A program made the position numbers and the translations under genes. Positions 53,097-62,612 of a stretch of DNA of 64,000 nt are shown piece by piece. The stretch comes from Microbacterium sp. Its GTDB lineage: Bacteria; Actinomycetota; Actinomycetes; Actinomycetales; Microbacteriaceae. The DNA lies in assembly GCF_031179285.1 (NCBI RefSeq), contig NZ_JAPSHY010000014.1, positions 19,552 through 83,551 of the forward strand, read 5' to 3'. The stretch's first letter is position 1. Each line of letters starts with the position of its first letter. Below the pieces are notes generated by a model. That model had not been told where the DNA came from. It searched no databases and saw nothing but the letters and a program-made list of their open reading frames with translations.

Positions 53097-54410
53097 ATGG
53101 CTCTGGTTCTCGGCGTCGACTCCTCGACGCAGTCCTGCAAGGTCGTGGTGGTCGACACCGCCACCGGCGAGGTGGTGCGCAGCGGCCGCGCCGAGCACCC
53201 TGACGGCACGTCCGTCGACCCCGACGCGTGGTGGCGGGCGCTGAACGCGGCCATCGCCGATGCCGGAGGCATGGACGATGTCCAGGCGTGGTCGATCGGC
53301 GGCCAGCAGCACGGTCTCGTGGCGCTCGACACCGACGGCCGCGTCATCCGCGACGCTCTGCTGTGGAACGACACCCGGTCGGCGGATGCCGCCGCCGACC
53401 TCGTCGACGAGTTCGGGCCCGAGGCGCTCGCCGAGCGCACGGGACTCGTGCCGGTGGCATCCTTCACGATCTCGAAGCTGCGCTGGCTGCGCGACCACGA
53501 GCCAGACAACGCCGCACGGGTCGCCGCCGTCGCGCTGCCGCACGACTGGCTCACCTGGCGGCTGCGGGGATTCGGCCCCGTCGGGTCGCCGGGTGCGCCG
53601 GCCGGGCCCGCGCTCGACGAACTCGTCACCGACCGCTCCGATGCATCGGGAACGGGGTACTGGAATCCGGCGACCGGCGCCTACGACCGTGAACTGCTGA
53701 TCGCAGCGCTCGGTCACGATGCCCTGTTGCCCCGAGTGCTGGGCGCGGCCGAATCGGTCGCGGACGCGCGCGGGCGGGCCGTCGCACCGGGCGCGGGCGA
53801 CAACGCGGCGGCGGCACTCGGCGTGGGCGCCGGTCTCGGCGATGTCGTGGTGTCGATCGGGACGAGCGGCACTGTGTTCGCGGTGCACGAGGAGCGGGCG
53901 GTCGACCCGTCGGGCATCGTCGCGGGTTTCGCCTCGGCCGACGGGCACTTCCTCCCGCTGGTGTGCACCCTCAACGCGGCGCGGGTCCTCGATGTGACCG
54001 CTCGCCTGCTCGGGGTCGATCACGACGAGCTCAGCCGTCTCGCGCTCTCAGCATCCCCCGGCGCCGAAGGGCTGCGACTGGTGCCGTACTTCGAGGGTGA
54101 GCGCACGCCGAACCTACCGGATGCCACCGCGACGCTCAGTGGCATGACGCTGGCCTCGACGACGCGCGAGAATCTGGCGAGGGCAGCGGTCGAGGGCATG
54201 CTCGCAGGTCTCGGCGCTGGGCTGGATGCGCTCCGCGAACTCGGAGTGCCGCTCCGGCGTGCCGTGCTGATCGGCGGCGGGGCGCAGTCCGCGGCCGTCC
54301 GCGAGATCGCCCCGCTGGTACTCGGCATCCCCGTCGAGATCCCCGAGCCCGGCGAATACGTCGCGCTGGGGGCAGCCCGCCAGGCCGCTGCCCTGGTCGC
54401 CGGTCGGTAG
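53097..54410 (+). CDS. xylB: Xylulokinase
   Basis: 437 residues. The FGGY kinase fold has the N-terminal phosphate loop [58 protein letters not shown] and the C-terminal [42 protein letters not shown]. It phosphorylates D-xylulose to xylulose-5-phosphate for the pentose phosphate pathway. At 437 residues it is somewhat shorter than many bacterial xylulokinases but carries all motifs. It is convergent with the epimerase gene, 40 nt apart. Confidence 0.95.
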   Translation: MALVLGVDSSTQSCKVVVVDTATGEVVRSGRAEHPDGTSVDPDAWWRALNAAIADAGGMDDVQAWSIGGQQHGLVALDTDGRVIRDALLWNDTRSADAAADLVDEFGPEALAERTGLVPVASFTISKLRWLRDHEPDNAARVAAVALPHDWLTWRLRGFGPVGSPGAPAGPALDELVTDRSDASGTGYWNPATGAYDRELLIAALGHDALLPRVLGAAESVADARGRAVAPGAGDNAAAALGVGAGLGDVVVSIGTSGTVFAVHEERAVDPSGIVAGFASADGHFLPLVCTLNAARVLDVTARLLGVDHDELSRLALSASPGAEGLRLVPYFEGERTPNLPDATATLSGMTLASTTRENLARAAVEGMLAGLGAGLDALRELGVPLRRAVLIGGGAQSAAVREIAPLVLGIPVEIPEPGEYVALGAARQAAALVAGR

Positions 54411-54450
54411 CGGTCCGGTCGTCATTTCGAAGTGCGGGCCGGCATCGCTC

Positions 54451-55386
54451 CTACAGCGAGAAGATCCACCAGGATGCCGCGTGGATCGCGCCCGGCTCCA
54501 GCACCACCAGGTCTGTGCCGGTGTTGAAGGCATCCGGCGGGCAGGTCATCGGCTCGACGGCCAGGCCGACGCGGTGCGTGCCGGGCACGGCGGGCGTGTC
54601 GGCGGTGTGCACCTGCACCCACGGGCAGCGCTCGTCCCACGCCATCCCGACTCCGCCTTCGCCTGCTCGCAGCTCGACGGTCGCGACGCCGTCGACGCGG
54701 CCGAGCGCGGTGAAGGCATGATCGATGAAGACGTCGTCGATCCGGCGCGAGCTTCGGAAGTCCCACTGCGGATGCCGTTGCACCGACTCGAGGGCCACCG
54801 GGCTCAGCCGATCGGCGGTCACCGTGAGGACCTCGGATGCTGGCAGGCTCAGCGTCCAGTCGTCCACCCGACCCGGGCCGGCGACGAGGTAGGGGTGGGG
54901 ACCCGTGCCCCATGGAGCGGCATCCGCACCGAGATTCCGGGCGGTGACCGTCTGGTGCAGACCGTCGGCATCGATGCGGTACTCGGTCTCGACTTCGACG
55001 CGGAACGGATACCCGGTCTGCGGCTCGATGATCGCCGACAGCACGACCCGATCGTCGACGAGAAGGCTCTCGGTGAAATCTGCCCACGCCAGCAGCCCGT
55101 GCAGCGCATGGCCGCGCTCGGGTTCGGTCAGCGGCAGCTGGTGCTCGACCCCGCCGAAACGGTAGCGGCCGTCGACGATGCGGTTCGGCCACGGGGCGAG
55201 AGTCGTTCCGCGGTAGTTCGGTCGCACCTCGTCGGCGTCGAACGGCACCACGAGGTCGCGACCTTCGAATCTCAGCGACCGCAGCGAGGCGCCGACACTC
55301 GCGATGACCGCCTCGTATCCGTGGCCGGTGATGCGCACCTGCCGCCCGGAACGCGGACGTCGCCCGCTGCTGTCCGGCGCGGTCAC
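54451..55386 (-). CDS. Aldose 1-epimerase family protein
   Basis: 311 residues from a GTG overlapping the araA stop (GTGA). The GalM-like beta-sandwich is indicated by [25 protein letters not shown], the catalytic histidine in [24 protein letters not shown] with a second histidine, and [24 protein letters not shown] with the catalytic glutamate. It interconverts alpha and beta anomers of an aldose, here probably L-arabinose. It ends the araD-araB-araA operon. Confidence 0.9.
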   Translation of the reverse strand: MTAPDSSGRRPRSGRQVRITGHGYEAVIASVGASLRSLRFEGRDLVVPFDADEVRPNYRGTTLAPWPNRIVDGRYRFGGVEHQLPLTEPERGHALHGLLAWADFTESLLVDDRVVLSAIIEPQTGYPFRVEVETEYRIDADGLHQTVTARNLGADAAPWGTGPHPYLVAGPGRVDDWTLSLPASEVLTVTADRLSPVALESVQRHPQWDFRSSRRIDDVFIDHAFTALGRVDGVATVELRAGEGGVGMAWDERCPWVQVHTADTPAVPGTHRVGLAVEPMTCPPDAFNTGTDLVVLEPGAIHAASWWIFSL

Positions 55387-56906
55387 AGGCCCTGTGCCAG
55401 CCGGTAGTACGCCTGGTTCCAGCGCACCTGCTTCTGGAATTCCGGCAGTGTCGTCGCATCGTCGATGACGAGCAGCTCGACCTCGGCCATCTCGGCGAAG
55501 TCGCGGAACGCCTCGATGCCGACCGCGGTCGACATCACGGTGTGGTGCGCGGCCCCGGCCGTGAGCCACGCGGCGGCGCTGGTGTTGAAGTCGGGCGCCG
55601 GCTTCCAGACGGCACGCCCGACCGGGAGCTTGGGCAGGGAGGCGCGCGGCGGCACGTTCTCGACGACGTTCGCGGTGAGTCGGAACCGGTCCCGCATGTC
55701 GCTCAGCGCGACGACGACGGCGGGTCCAGGGTCGGCGGTGAAGACGAGTCGGACCGGGTCGGCCTTGCCGCCGATGCCGAGGGGGTGGACCTCCAGCGTC
55801 GGCTTTCCCGTGGTCAGCGACGGCGAGACCTCGAGCATGTGGGCGCCGAGGATGAGCTCGTCGCCCGGGGTCATGTCGTAGGTGTAGTCCTCCATGAGCG
55901 AGGCGCCGCCGGGAAGGCCCGCCCCCATCACGTTGGCGATGCGCACCAGGATCGCCGTCTTCCAGTCGCCCTCGGCACCGAAGCCGTAGCCCTCGGCCAT
56001 CAGCCGCTGCACGGCGAGACCGGGGAGCTGCTTCAGCTCACCGAGGTCCTCGAACGAGGTGGTGAAGGCGCCGAAGCCGCCCTCTTCGAGGAACGACCGC
56101 AAGCCGAGCTCGATCGCCGCCCCGTCCCGCAGGGATTCGTGACGCTCTCCGCCGCGGCGGAGCTCGGGTGCGACCTCGTACAGCTCCTCGTACTCGGCGA
56201 CGAGCGCATCGACGTCTGCCGACGAGGCCGCAACGACGGCATCCGCCAGCTCGTTCACACCCCACGTGTTCACCTGCACCCCGAAGCGCAGTTCGGCCTC
56301 GGTCTTGTCTCCCTCGGTCACCGCGACGAAGCGCATGTTGTCGCCGAAACGGGCGAGCTTGAGCGAGCGGGAGGCGGCCAGGCCGGCGGCCGCCCGCTGC
56401 CAGGTGCCGAGTTCCTGCCGCACGCGCGGGTCGCTCGCGTGACCGACGATCGTCTTGCGCGGCACACCGAGGCGGGTCTGGATGTAGCCGAACTCTCGGT
56501 CGCCGTGGGCGGCCTGGTTGAGGTTCATGAAGTCGAAGTCGATGTCGGCCCAGGGAAGCTCGACGTTCGCTTGCGTGTGCAGGTGCGCGAGAGGCTTCTG
56601 CAGGGCGTCGAGACCCGCGATCCACATCTTGGCGGGACTGAAGGTGTGCATCCAGGCCACCAGGCCGATGACGCGGTCGTCGGCGTTGGCCTCGAGCGCG
56701 ATCCGCTTGATCGCGGCGGCGTCGGTCAGCACCGGCTTCCAGACGATCCTCACCGGAGTCTCGGCGGCGTCGTCGAGGAGACGGGCGATCTGCTGCGACT
56801 GGTCGGCGACCTGCGCGAGGGTCTCGGGACCGTAAAGGTGCTGGCTGCCGGTGAGGAACCAGACCTCGTAGCCGTCGAGCGAGGTGGTGAGCGGGGTGCG
56901 GGTCAT
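55383..56906 (-). CDS. araA: L-arabinose isomerase
   Basis: 507 residues, the usual length. It converts L-arabinose to L-ribulose. Diagnostic segments: [23 protein letters not shown] at the N-terminus, [84 protein letters not shown] with the catalytic glutamates, and [12 protein letters not shown] with a metal histidine. It follows araB by 36 nt and overlaps the epimerase gene. Confidence 0.97.
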   Translation of the reverse strand: MTRTPLTTSLDGYEVWFLTGSQHLYGPETLAQVADQSQQIARLLDDAAETPVRIVWKPVLTDAAAIKRIALEANADDRVIGLVAWMHTFSPAKMWIAGLDALQKPLAHLHTQANVELPWADIDFDFMNLNQAAHGDREFGYIQTRLGVPRKTIVGHASDPRVRQELGTWQRAAAGLAASRSLKLARFGDNMRFVAVTEGDKTEAELRFGVQVNTWGVNELADAVVAASSADVDALVAEYEELYEVAPELRRGGERHESLRDGAAIELGLRSFLEEGGFGAFTTSFEDLGELKQLPGLAVQRLMAEGYGFGAEGDWKTAILVRIANVMGAGLPGGASLMEDYTYDMTPGDELILGAHMLEVSPSLTTGKPTLEVHPLGIGGKADPVRLVFTADPGPAVVVALSDMRDRFRLTANVVENVPPRASLPKLPVGRAVWKPAPDFNTSAAAWLTAGAAHHTVMSTAVGIEAFRDFAEMAEVELLVIDDATTLPEFQKQVRWNQAYYRLAQGL

Positions 56907-56942
56907 GGCGAGTGCGTCCTTCGTTGTGCAGGGCGAGTCTGG

Positions 56943-58526
56943 TCAGAGCGAGTCGACGGCGGCGGCTTCGATGGCGAGGCCGGCGCGGTAGCGGTCGAGG
57001 TAGGTGGCGAAGCCCGTGACATCGGCCGGATCGGGGTCGGCGGTGACGAGGGATGCCGCGGCGAAGACCGTCTCGTCGAGGTACGCCCCGAGCGAGGACT
57101 CCTCGGCGTGGCTGAGATACGCGGCGAGCACCGCGATCCCCCAGGCGCCTCCTTCGGAGGCGAGCTCTCCGACGGTGACGGGCGCCCCGAGGGCTCCGGC
57201 GAGGAAACGCTGGGAGACGCCGGCGGTGCGGAACATGCCCCCGTGCGCGAACATGCGGTCAAGCTGCACCCCCTCGGATTGCAGCACCTTCACTCCCAGG
57301 GCGAGCGTGCCGAAGACGCCGTAGAGCTGGGCGCGCATGAAGTTCGCCAACGTGAACGCACTGTCGGGCGTTCGGACGAACAGCGGACGACCCTCGGTGA
57401 GACCCGCGATCGGTTCACCCGCGAGGTGGTTGTAGGCGATCAGGCCGCCGGCATCCGGTTCACCCTGGAGCGCCTCGCGGAACAGGGCGTCGAACACGGT
57501 GTCGTCATCGACGGGGTGCCCCGCGGCCGCGGCGAATCGTGTGAACAGGCCTGCCCAGGCCGCCAACTCGCTCGCGCCGTTGTTGCAGTGCACCATCGCG
57601 ACCGGGTCGCCCGCCGGCGTCGTGACGAGGTCGAGTTCGTGGTGCACCGCGGTCAGGGGACGCTCGAGCACGACCATCGCGAAGATGCTGGTGCCGGCCG
57701 AGACGTTGCCGGTGCGGGGGGCGACGGAATTGGTCGCGACCATGCCGGTGCCGGCGTCGCCCTCGGGCGGACAGAGGGGGATGCCGGCCGTCAGCCCACC
57801 GGTCGGATCGAGCAGGGCAGCGCCCTCGGCGGTGAGCGTGCCGGCTCCGGCGCCGGCAGGAAGCACGGCCGGCAGCAGGTTCTTCGCCGTGGTGGGAAGT
57901 CGGTCGCCGGCGAGCGTGCCGTATGCGCGCAGCATCCGCTCGTCGTAGTCGCCCGTCGCCGCGTCGATCGGGAACATGCCGGAGGCGTCGCCGACGCCGA
58001 GGACGCGCTGGCCGGTGAGACGCCAGTGCACGTAGCCGGCGAGCGTCGTCACGAAGTCGAGCTGCGGCACGTGCGGTTCGGCGTCGAGGACGGCCTGGTG
58101 CAGGTGCGCGATCGACCACCGCAGCGGAATGTTCACGCCCAGCAGCTCGGAGAGCTCGTCGGCGGCGCGGCCGGTGTTCGTGTTGCGCCACGTGCGGAAC
58201 GGCACGAGCAGGTCGCCGGCGGCGTCGAACGCCAGGTAGCCGTGCATCATGGCCGAGATGCCGATGGCGCCGACGGCGTCGGGGCGGATTCCGTGCCGCT
58301 CGTCCGCGTCGGCGACGAGATCCGCATAGGCGTGCTGCAGCCCCCGCCACACCTCGTCGAGGTCGTAGGTCCACAGGCCGTCCTCGAGCCGGTTCTCCCA
58401 TGCGAAGGACCCTGTCGCGAGCACCTCGGAGGGGTCGCTGCCGATGAGGCAGGCCTTGATGCGGGTGGAGCCGAGTTCGATGCCGAGGCTCGTGCGACCG
58501 GCCGCGATGTCGTCGCGGGCGCTCAT
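56943..58526 (-). CDS. araB: FGGY-family sugar kinase, probable L-ribulokinase
   Basis: 527 residues from an ATG overlapping the araD stop (ATGA). FGGY features: SLGIELGSTRIKACLIGSDPSEVLATGSFAWENRLEDGLWTYD at the start, AIGISAMMHGYLAFD, FRTWRNTNTGRAA, VSAGTSIFAMVVLER and the C-terminal GGMFRTAGVSQRFLAGALGAPVTV. The subgroup differs from the classical E. coli AraB (no DGTS-like N-terminal motif; IELGSTRIKAC instead). Its place between araD and araA leaves ribulokinase as the missing step it would supply. Alternative pentulose substrates cannot be excluded. Confidence 0.9.
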   Translation of the reverse strand: MSARDDIAAGRTSLGIELGSTRIKACLIGSDPSEVLATGSFAWENRLEDGLWTYDLDEVWRGLQHAYADLVADADERHGIRPDAVGAIGISAMMHGYLAFDAAGDLLVPFRTWRNTNTGRAADELSELLGVNIPLRWSIAHLHQAVLDAEPHVPQLDFVTTLAGYVHWRLTGQRVLGVGDASGMFPIDAATGDYDERMLRAYGTLAGDRLPTTAKNLLPAVLPAGAGAGTLTAEGAALLDPTGGLTAGIPLCPPEGDAGTGMVATNSVAPRTGNVSAGTSIFAMVVLERPLTAVHHELDLVTTPAGDPVAMVHCNNGASELAAWAGLFTRFAAAAGHPVDDDTVFDALFREALQGEPDAGGLIAYNHLAGEPIAGLTEGRPLFVRTPDSAFTLANFMRAQLYGVFGTLALGVKVLQSEGVQLDRMFAHGGMFRTAGVSQRFLAGALGAPVTVGELASEGGAWGIAVLAAYLSHAEESSLGAYLDETVFAAASLVTADPDPADVTGFATYLDRYRAGLAIEAAAVDSL

Positions 58527-59242
58527 CGGCGGCTGTCCGAGTTCTGGCCGTACACGTTCTGATACCGGTTGAAGAGGCTGTCGACCGCCTCCTGCGGAAT
58601 CGGGATGAGCGGACCCGCCTCGCGGGCGAGGTGCACGGTGCGCGCGACGTCCTCGACCATGACGGCGGCCTTGACGGCATCCTTCGCGTCGACTCCGATC
58701 GTGAAGGGCCCGTGGTTCTGCATGAGCACGGCGCGGGAGCGGTGGCCGCTGAGCGTCTGCACGATGCCGCGTCCGATCGAGTCGTCGCCGATGATCGCGA
58801 AGGGGCCGACCGGGATGGGGCCGCCGAACTCGTCGGCCATCGCGGTGATGACGCAGGGGATCTCCTCGCCGCGCGCCGCCCAGGCGACGGCGTACGTCGA
58901 GTGGGTGTGCACGACGCCGCCGACGTCCGGCATGTGCCGGTATACGTAGGCATGGGCTGCGGTGTCGCTGGAGGGCGAGCGCTCGCTGCCGGCGGAACCG
59001 GGGACCACCTCGCCGTCGAGATCGCAGAGGATCATGTTCTCGGGGGCGAGGTCGTCGTAGCTCACACCGCTGGGCTTGATGACGAAGAGGTCGGCGCCGG
59101 GGACGCGGCCCGAGACGTTGCCGCCGGTCCAGACGACCAGGCCGTAGCGCACGAGTTCGCCGTGCAGCCGCGCGACGTCCTCGCGCACGCGTGCGATCGC
59201 GGCTTCGATCTCGGGGGTGAAGGCGGGGGCCTCGTTGCTCAC
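58523..59242 (-). CDS. araD: L-ribulose-5-phosphate 4-epimerase
   Basis: 239 residues from a GTG at 59242 with GAGG upstream; an upstream extension would read through the operator. Class II aldolase/epimerase motifs: YGLVVWTGGNVSGRVPGADLFVIKPSGVSYDDLAPENMILCDLDGEVVPG, the zinc histidines in GVVHTHSTYAVAWAARG and the third in AVLMQNHGPFTIGVDA. It converts L-ribulose-5-phosphate to D-xylulose-5-phosphate, where arabinose and xylose catabolism meet. It is the first gene of araD-araB-araA-epimerase behind a LacI-type operator. Confidence 0.96.
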   Translation of the reverse strand: MSNEAPAFTPEIEAAIARVREDVARLHGELVRYGLVVWTGGNVSGRVPGADLFVIKPSGVSYDDLAPENMILCDLDGEVVPGSAGSERSPSSDTAAHAYVYRHMPDVGGVVHTHSTYAVAWAARGEEIPCVITAMADEFGGPIPVGPFAIIGDDSIGRGIVQTLSGHRSRAVLMQNHGPFTIGVDAKDAVKAAVMVEDVARTVHLAREAGPLIPIPQEAVDSLFNRYQNVYGQNSDSRR

Positions 59243-59270
59243 GGATACCTCATCGGTGCGGGGCGGGTCA

Positions 59271-59317
59271 CTGTGACCGGTCACAGCAGTGTGCCATGTC
59301 GGCATGGGGAGCGTCAA
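59271..59317 (-). promoter_or_regulatory. araD promoter and LacI-type operator
   Basis: On the minus strand TTGACG (59312-59317) and CACACT (59288-59293), 18 bp apart, form a candidate promoter. Immediately downstream CTGTGACCGGTCACAG (59271-59286) is a perfect 16-bp palindrome with the central CG of LacI-family operators, overlapping the expected start site. The LacI protein at 59485 is the natural candidate to bind it. Confidence 0.7.
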
Positions 59318-59346
59318 GGCGGGGGTGGTCCAAAGCAGCAGCCGCG

Positions 59347-59448
59347 CACAACTCCTCAAAATCTGTGGGGACCGACCGTTCGACCGCGCAGGATCGGCGT
59401 GAAGTCGGGATTCGGCAGGACAGCCGTCCTCATTCTTGAGGAGTTGTG
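59347..59448. repeat. Palindromic repeat family A, copy 2
   Basis: Perfect 13-bp inverted arms CACAACTCCTCAA (59347-59359) and TTGAGGAGTTGTG (59436-59448) enclose 76 bp. The right flank to 59454 matches 14123-14145 within the methyltransferase gene at 22 of 23 positions. It lies between the ara promoter region and the 3' end of the LacI gene, with no transposase in or near it. Confidence 0.8.
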
Positions 59449-59484
59449 AACGCGGTCGGAGCCTGACGGACCGTCTCAGCGGTG

Positions 59485-60498
59485 TCAGAGGCGGGGCGCT
59501 GCGACCGAATCGCGCATGATCAGCTGCGGTGCGACGGGCGTGAGGTCAGAGGCGGCGGCCGCCGAGCCGCCGGTCAGCACAGCCACCGCTCGGCGCGCCA
59601 GCTCGTCGAAGTCCTGCCGGACGGTGGTGAGCTTCGGCCAGTAGAACGCCGAATCCGGGGTGTCGTCGAACCCGACCACGCTGATCTCGCCCGGCACCGG
59701 AACACCCGCCTCGTGCAGCCCGCTGAGCAACCCGAGCGCCATCTGGTCATTCGCGGCGAACACCGCCGTGACCTCCGCCGCTCGCACCGCGGTTACCGCC
59801 GCGTAGCCCGAGCCCGCGGTCCAGTCCCCCGCGATCACCGGACCTTCGTCGAGCCCTCTCGCGGCGAGTTCGGCGGCGAACCCCGTCGCACGGGACTCGG
59901 CCTCGAGCCAGTCGGCCGGCCCCGCCAGATGCGCGATGCGGGTGTGCCCCGCGTCGGCGAGCGCGGCGACGGCGAGCCGCGCACCCGCGGTCTGATCCAC
60001 CCACAGGCCGTGGGACCCGTACCCCGCCGAGTGCAGCGTGACGACGGGGATGCCGACGCGCAGGCTCTCCACCGTCTGCAGCGTGCGCGCGTGCGGCGCG
60101 ACCACGACGATCCCCTCCACGCCCTGGCCGACGAGATGGTCGACCGCGCCGGTCACCGCTTCGGCGTCGCCCGAGTCGGCGAACGCCGCGCTCACCCAGT
60201 ACCCGGCCTGCCGGGCGGAGGCCTCGATCGCGGCGATGCTGCGAGAAGGGCCGTACTGCAGGGCATCGGAGGCGAGGACGCCGATCGTGCGGGTGCGGCG
60301 GGTACCCAGCGCTCTGGCGGCGTTGTTCATGCGATAGCCGAGCTCGGCCATCGCGGCGAGCACGCGCTCCTTCGTGGCGGCAGCGACCTCCGGATGGTCG
60401 TTGAGCACCCGCGACACCGTCTGTCGCGAGACTCCGGCGCGGACGGCGACCTCGCGCACGCCCACCGCGCGGGCCGGGCCGCTGCTCGTCTCACTCAC
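59485..60498 (-). CDS. LacI-family regulator, probable arabinose operon repressor
   Basis: 337 residues from a GTG at 60498. The helix-turn-helix and hinge read VREVAVRAGVSRQTVSRVLNDHPEVAAATKERVLAAMAELGYRMNNAARALGTRRTRTIGVL (about residues 14-75), followed by the sugar-binding domain with AVFAANDQMALGLLSGLHEAGV and ISVVGFDDTPDSAFYWPKLTTVRQDFDELARRAV. It lies upstream of, and on the same strand as, the ara operon, whose promoter carries a perfect LacI-type palindrome. It is divergent from the SDR gene by 57 bp and may control that too. Confidence 0.92.
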   Translation of the reverse strand: MSETSSGPARAVGVREVAVRAGVSRQTVSRVLNDHPEVAAATKERVLAAMAELGYRMNNAARALGTRRTRTIGVLASDALQYGPSRSIAAIEASARQAGYWVSAAFADSGDAEAVTGAVDHLVGQGVEGIVVVAPHARTLQTVESLRVGIPVVTLHSAGYGSHGLWVDQTAGARLAVAALADAGHTRIAHLAGPADWLEAESRATGFAAELAARGLDEGPVIAGDWTAGSGYAAVTAVRAAEVTAVFAANDQMALGLLSGLHEAGVPVPGEISVVGFDDTPDSAFYWPKLTTVRQDFDELARRAVAVLTGGSAAAASDLTPVAPQLIMRDSVAAPRL

Positions 60499-60555
60499 GC
60501 GGACGAGTGTACGACGCCGGATGCCGGATGCCGGCGTTCGTGCCACTCTGGTGAC

Positions 60556-61401
60556 ATGCGCATCGCACTCACCGGATCATCGGGCAAGCTCGGCCGCGTC
60601 GTCGCCAGGGAACTGCGTGCCGCCGGGTACGACGTCATCGGCATGGACATCGCCGGCGCCCGGGGCCCCGGCTTCGTGCAGGTCGACCTCACAGACTACG
60701 GCCAGGTCGTCGACGCCTTCACCTCGGTGGGCGATCGGCATGACGGCATCGACGCCGTGGTGCACCTCGGGGCGATCCCGGCGCCGGGCATCCGCAGCGA
60801 TGTGGCGACATTCCACAACAACATGCCGGCCACCTTCAACGTGTTCTGGGCGGCCGTCCGGCTCGGCATCCGGCGCATCGTATACGCGTCGAGCGAGACG
60901 GTTCTGGGGCTGCCCTTCGACGTTCCGCCGCCGTACATCCCCGTCGACGAGGAGTATCCGGCCCGTCCCGAGTCGGTGTACTCCCTCGTGAAGACCCTCG
61001 AAGAGCAGCTGGCCAACGAACTCGTTCGCTGGCACCCCGACCTGTCGATCACGGCGCTGCGATTCTCGAACGTGATGGACCCGGAGGACTATGCCGCCTT
61101 CCCCGCGTTCGATGCCGACGCCCGGCTGCGTAAGTGGAACCTCTGGGGCTACATCGACGCGCGCGACGGCGCTCACGCCGTGCAGCGAGCACTCGAGGTC
61201 GCAGCTCCCGGGTTCGACCGGTTCATCATCGCCGCGGCCGACACGGTGATGTCGCGCCCGAACGCCGAGCTGATCGCCGAGGTGTTCCCCGGCGTACCGG
61301 TCACCCGCGAAGTCGGCCCCAACGAGACGCTGCTGTCGATCGACAGGGCACGCCGAGTGCTCGGTTTCGAGCCACGGCACTCCTGGCGAGACCACGTCTG
61401 A
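60556..61401 (+). CDS. NAD-dependent epimerase/dehydratase (extended SDR)
   Basis: 281 residues. The N-terminus MRIALTGSSGKLGRVVARELRAAGYDVIGMDIAG is an NAD-binding motif. VVHLGAIPAPGIRSDVATFHNN and the catalytic YxxxK in SVYSLVKTLEEQLANEL follow, with a late RRVLGFEPRHSWRDHV like nucleotide-sugar epimerases and uronate dehydrogenases. The substrate is unknown. It is divergent from the arabinose-type LacI gene and convergent with another LacI gene, 11 nt from its stop. A role in sugar or uronate metabolism is likely. Confidence 0.88.
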   Translation: MRIALTGSSGKLGRVVARELRAAGYDVIGMDIAGARGPGFVQVDLTDYGQVVDAFTSVGDRHDGIDAVVHLGAIPAPGIRSDVATFHNNMPATFNVFWAAVRLGIRRIVYASSETVLGLPFDVPPPYIPVDEEYPARPESVYSLVKTLEEQLANELVRWHPDLSITALRFSNVMDPEDYAAFPAFDADARLRKWNLWGYIDARDGAHAVQRALEVAAPGFDRFIIAAADTVMSRPNAELIAEVFPGVPVTREVGPNETLLSIDRARRVLGFEPRHSWRDHV

Positions 61402-61412
61402 CCGGCTCCCGC

Positions 61413-62438
61413 TCAGCGCCGGGCGATCGTCGATCCCCGGATGACGAGCCGCACCGGCAGGTGGTGCGCCCCCTCGCCGATGTCGATGCCGTCGATCGCG
61501 TCGAACACGCGCAGCGCCGCCTGCCGGCCCAGCTGCTGCAGGTTCGCGTCGATGCTCGTCAATTCGGGGCGGGCGTTGGTGGCGAGCACCTCCCAGTTGT
61601 CGTAACCGATGACGGCCAGGTCGTCCGGCACCGCGCGGCCGAGGTCCCGCGCCGAATCGAGAACGCCGCGCGCGATCTGGTCGGAGCCGCAGAACACCGC
61701 GTCGATCTCGGGATGCCGCTGCAGCAGCAGGGCGCCGGCATCACGGCCCCAGTGCTCGGTCCACTCCGAGAGCATTGGCTCCCCGACGAGTTCGAGGCCC
61801 GCCTCGGCGAGCGCCGCCCTGGCTCCGGCAAGACGATCTTGCGCTGCGGCGTAGGACGGCTCGCCGGAGATGTGCGCGATGCGCCGCCGCCCGCAGGCGA
61901 GCAGGTGCTCGATCGCCAGGCGTCCGCCGGCGTAGTTGTCCGGCGTGAGCGAGAGGTCTCGCGGGTCGTCCGACGGCGCGTACGCGTAGACGACGGGGAC
62001 GGGGATCTCCTGTCCCAGCGACGGCCGGGGGTCGGTCTGGCGTCCGACCACGATGATCCCGTCGACCCGGCGGCTGAGCAGTTCCTTCAGGTGGTGCTGC
62101 TCCCGGATGGCGTCGCCGCGGGCGTCGCAGAGGAAGACGTTGATCCGCCCGGCGCCGAAGGCGTCCTCCGCTCCCATCAGGATCGGGATCATGAAGCGGC
62201 CCTCGAGGTCGCTGGTGAGCAACCCCACGGTGCCGGTGCGCCCGGCGAGCAGCCCCCTCGCCATGGCGTTCGGCGTGAAGGCGAGCTCCGCCGCAACGGC
62301 CAGCACCTTCGCCCGCGTCGACGCGGCGACGTCGCCGCGATCGTTGAGCGCCTTGGATGCGGTGGCGATCGACACTCCGGCGCGGCGGGCGACGTCGCTC
62401 AGGGTCGCCGCCCTGTTCGCAGATTCGCCGTTCGCCAT
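61413..62438 (-). CDS. LacI-family regulator divergent from a sugar ABC transporter
   Basis: 341 residues from an ATG at 62438 preceded by AGGGGGCGAG. The N-terminal TLSDVARRAGVSIATASKALNDRGDVAASTRAKVLAVAAELAFTPNAMARGLLAGRTGTVGLLTSD is a standard LacI DNA-binding domain. The core binds a sugar (GIIVVGRQTDP, VFCGSDQIARGVLDSAR, LAVIGYDNWEVLATNARPELTSID). It is divergent from the binding-protein gene at 62613 with a CCTTT-n3-AAAGG site over that promoter, so it most likely represses the transporter. Confidence 0.93.
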   Translation of the reverse strand: MANGESANRAATLSDVARRAGVSIATASKALNDRGDVAASTRAKVLAVAAELAFTPNAMARGLLAGRTGTVGLLTSDLEGRFMIPILMGAEDAFGAGRINVFLCDARGDAIREQHHLKELLSRRVDGIIVVGRQTDPRPSLGQEIPVPVVYAYAPSDDPRDLSLTPDNYAGGRLAIEHLLACGRRRIAHISGEPSYAAAQDRLAGARAALAEAGLELVGEPMLSEWTEHWGRDAGALLLQRHPEIDAVFCGSDQIARGVLDSARDLGRAVPDDLAVIGYDNWEVLATNARPELTSIDANLQQLGRQAALRVFDAIDGIDIGEGAHHLPVRLVIRGSTIARR

Positions 62439-62479
62439 CTCGCCCCCTGCCCGTTGCTGAAAGGTTATCGGAGCGTTCC

Positions 62480-62520
62480 TTGACCGCCGCTCATCATTCA
62501 CGATATACCTTTTCGAAAGG
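62480..62520 (+). promoter_or_regulatory. Promoter and operator of the sugar ABC transporter operon
   Basis: TTGACC (62480-62485) and TATACC (62504-62509), 18 bp apart, form a candidate promoter. CCTTT-TCG-AAAGG (62508-62520) is an inverted repeat with central CG overlapping the -10/start region, in keeping with LacI-type repression. The leader to the ATG at 62613 is about 95 nt. Confidence 0.55.
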
Positions 62521-62612
62521 GGTTTCGGAGTTTTCGATGACAGCCCCTGAGACAAACGGCGCCGTCGCCCGACGACAGCATCCGCTCACCGACGAGTCCT
62601 GGAGGCCACCCC

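Noticed and set aside
55542..58562. A 1006-codon open frame on the plus strand across araA and araB
   Set aside because: It is the high-GC mirror frame of two certain enzymes; its translation is Arg/Gly/Glu-rich without any domain.
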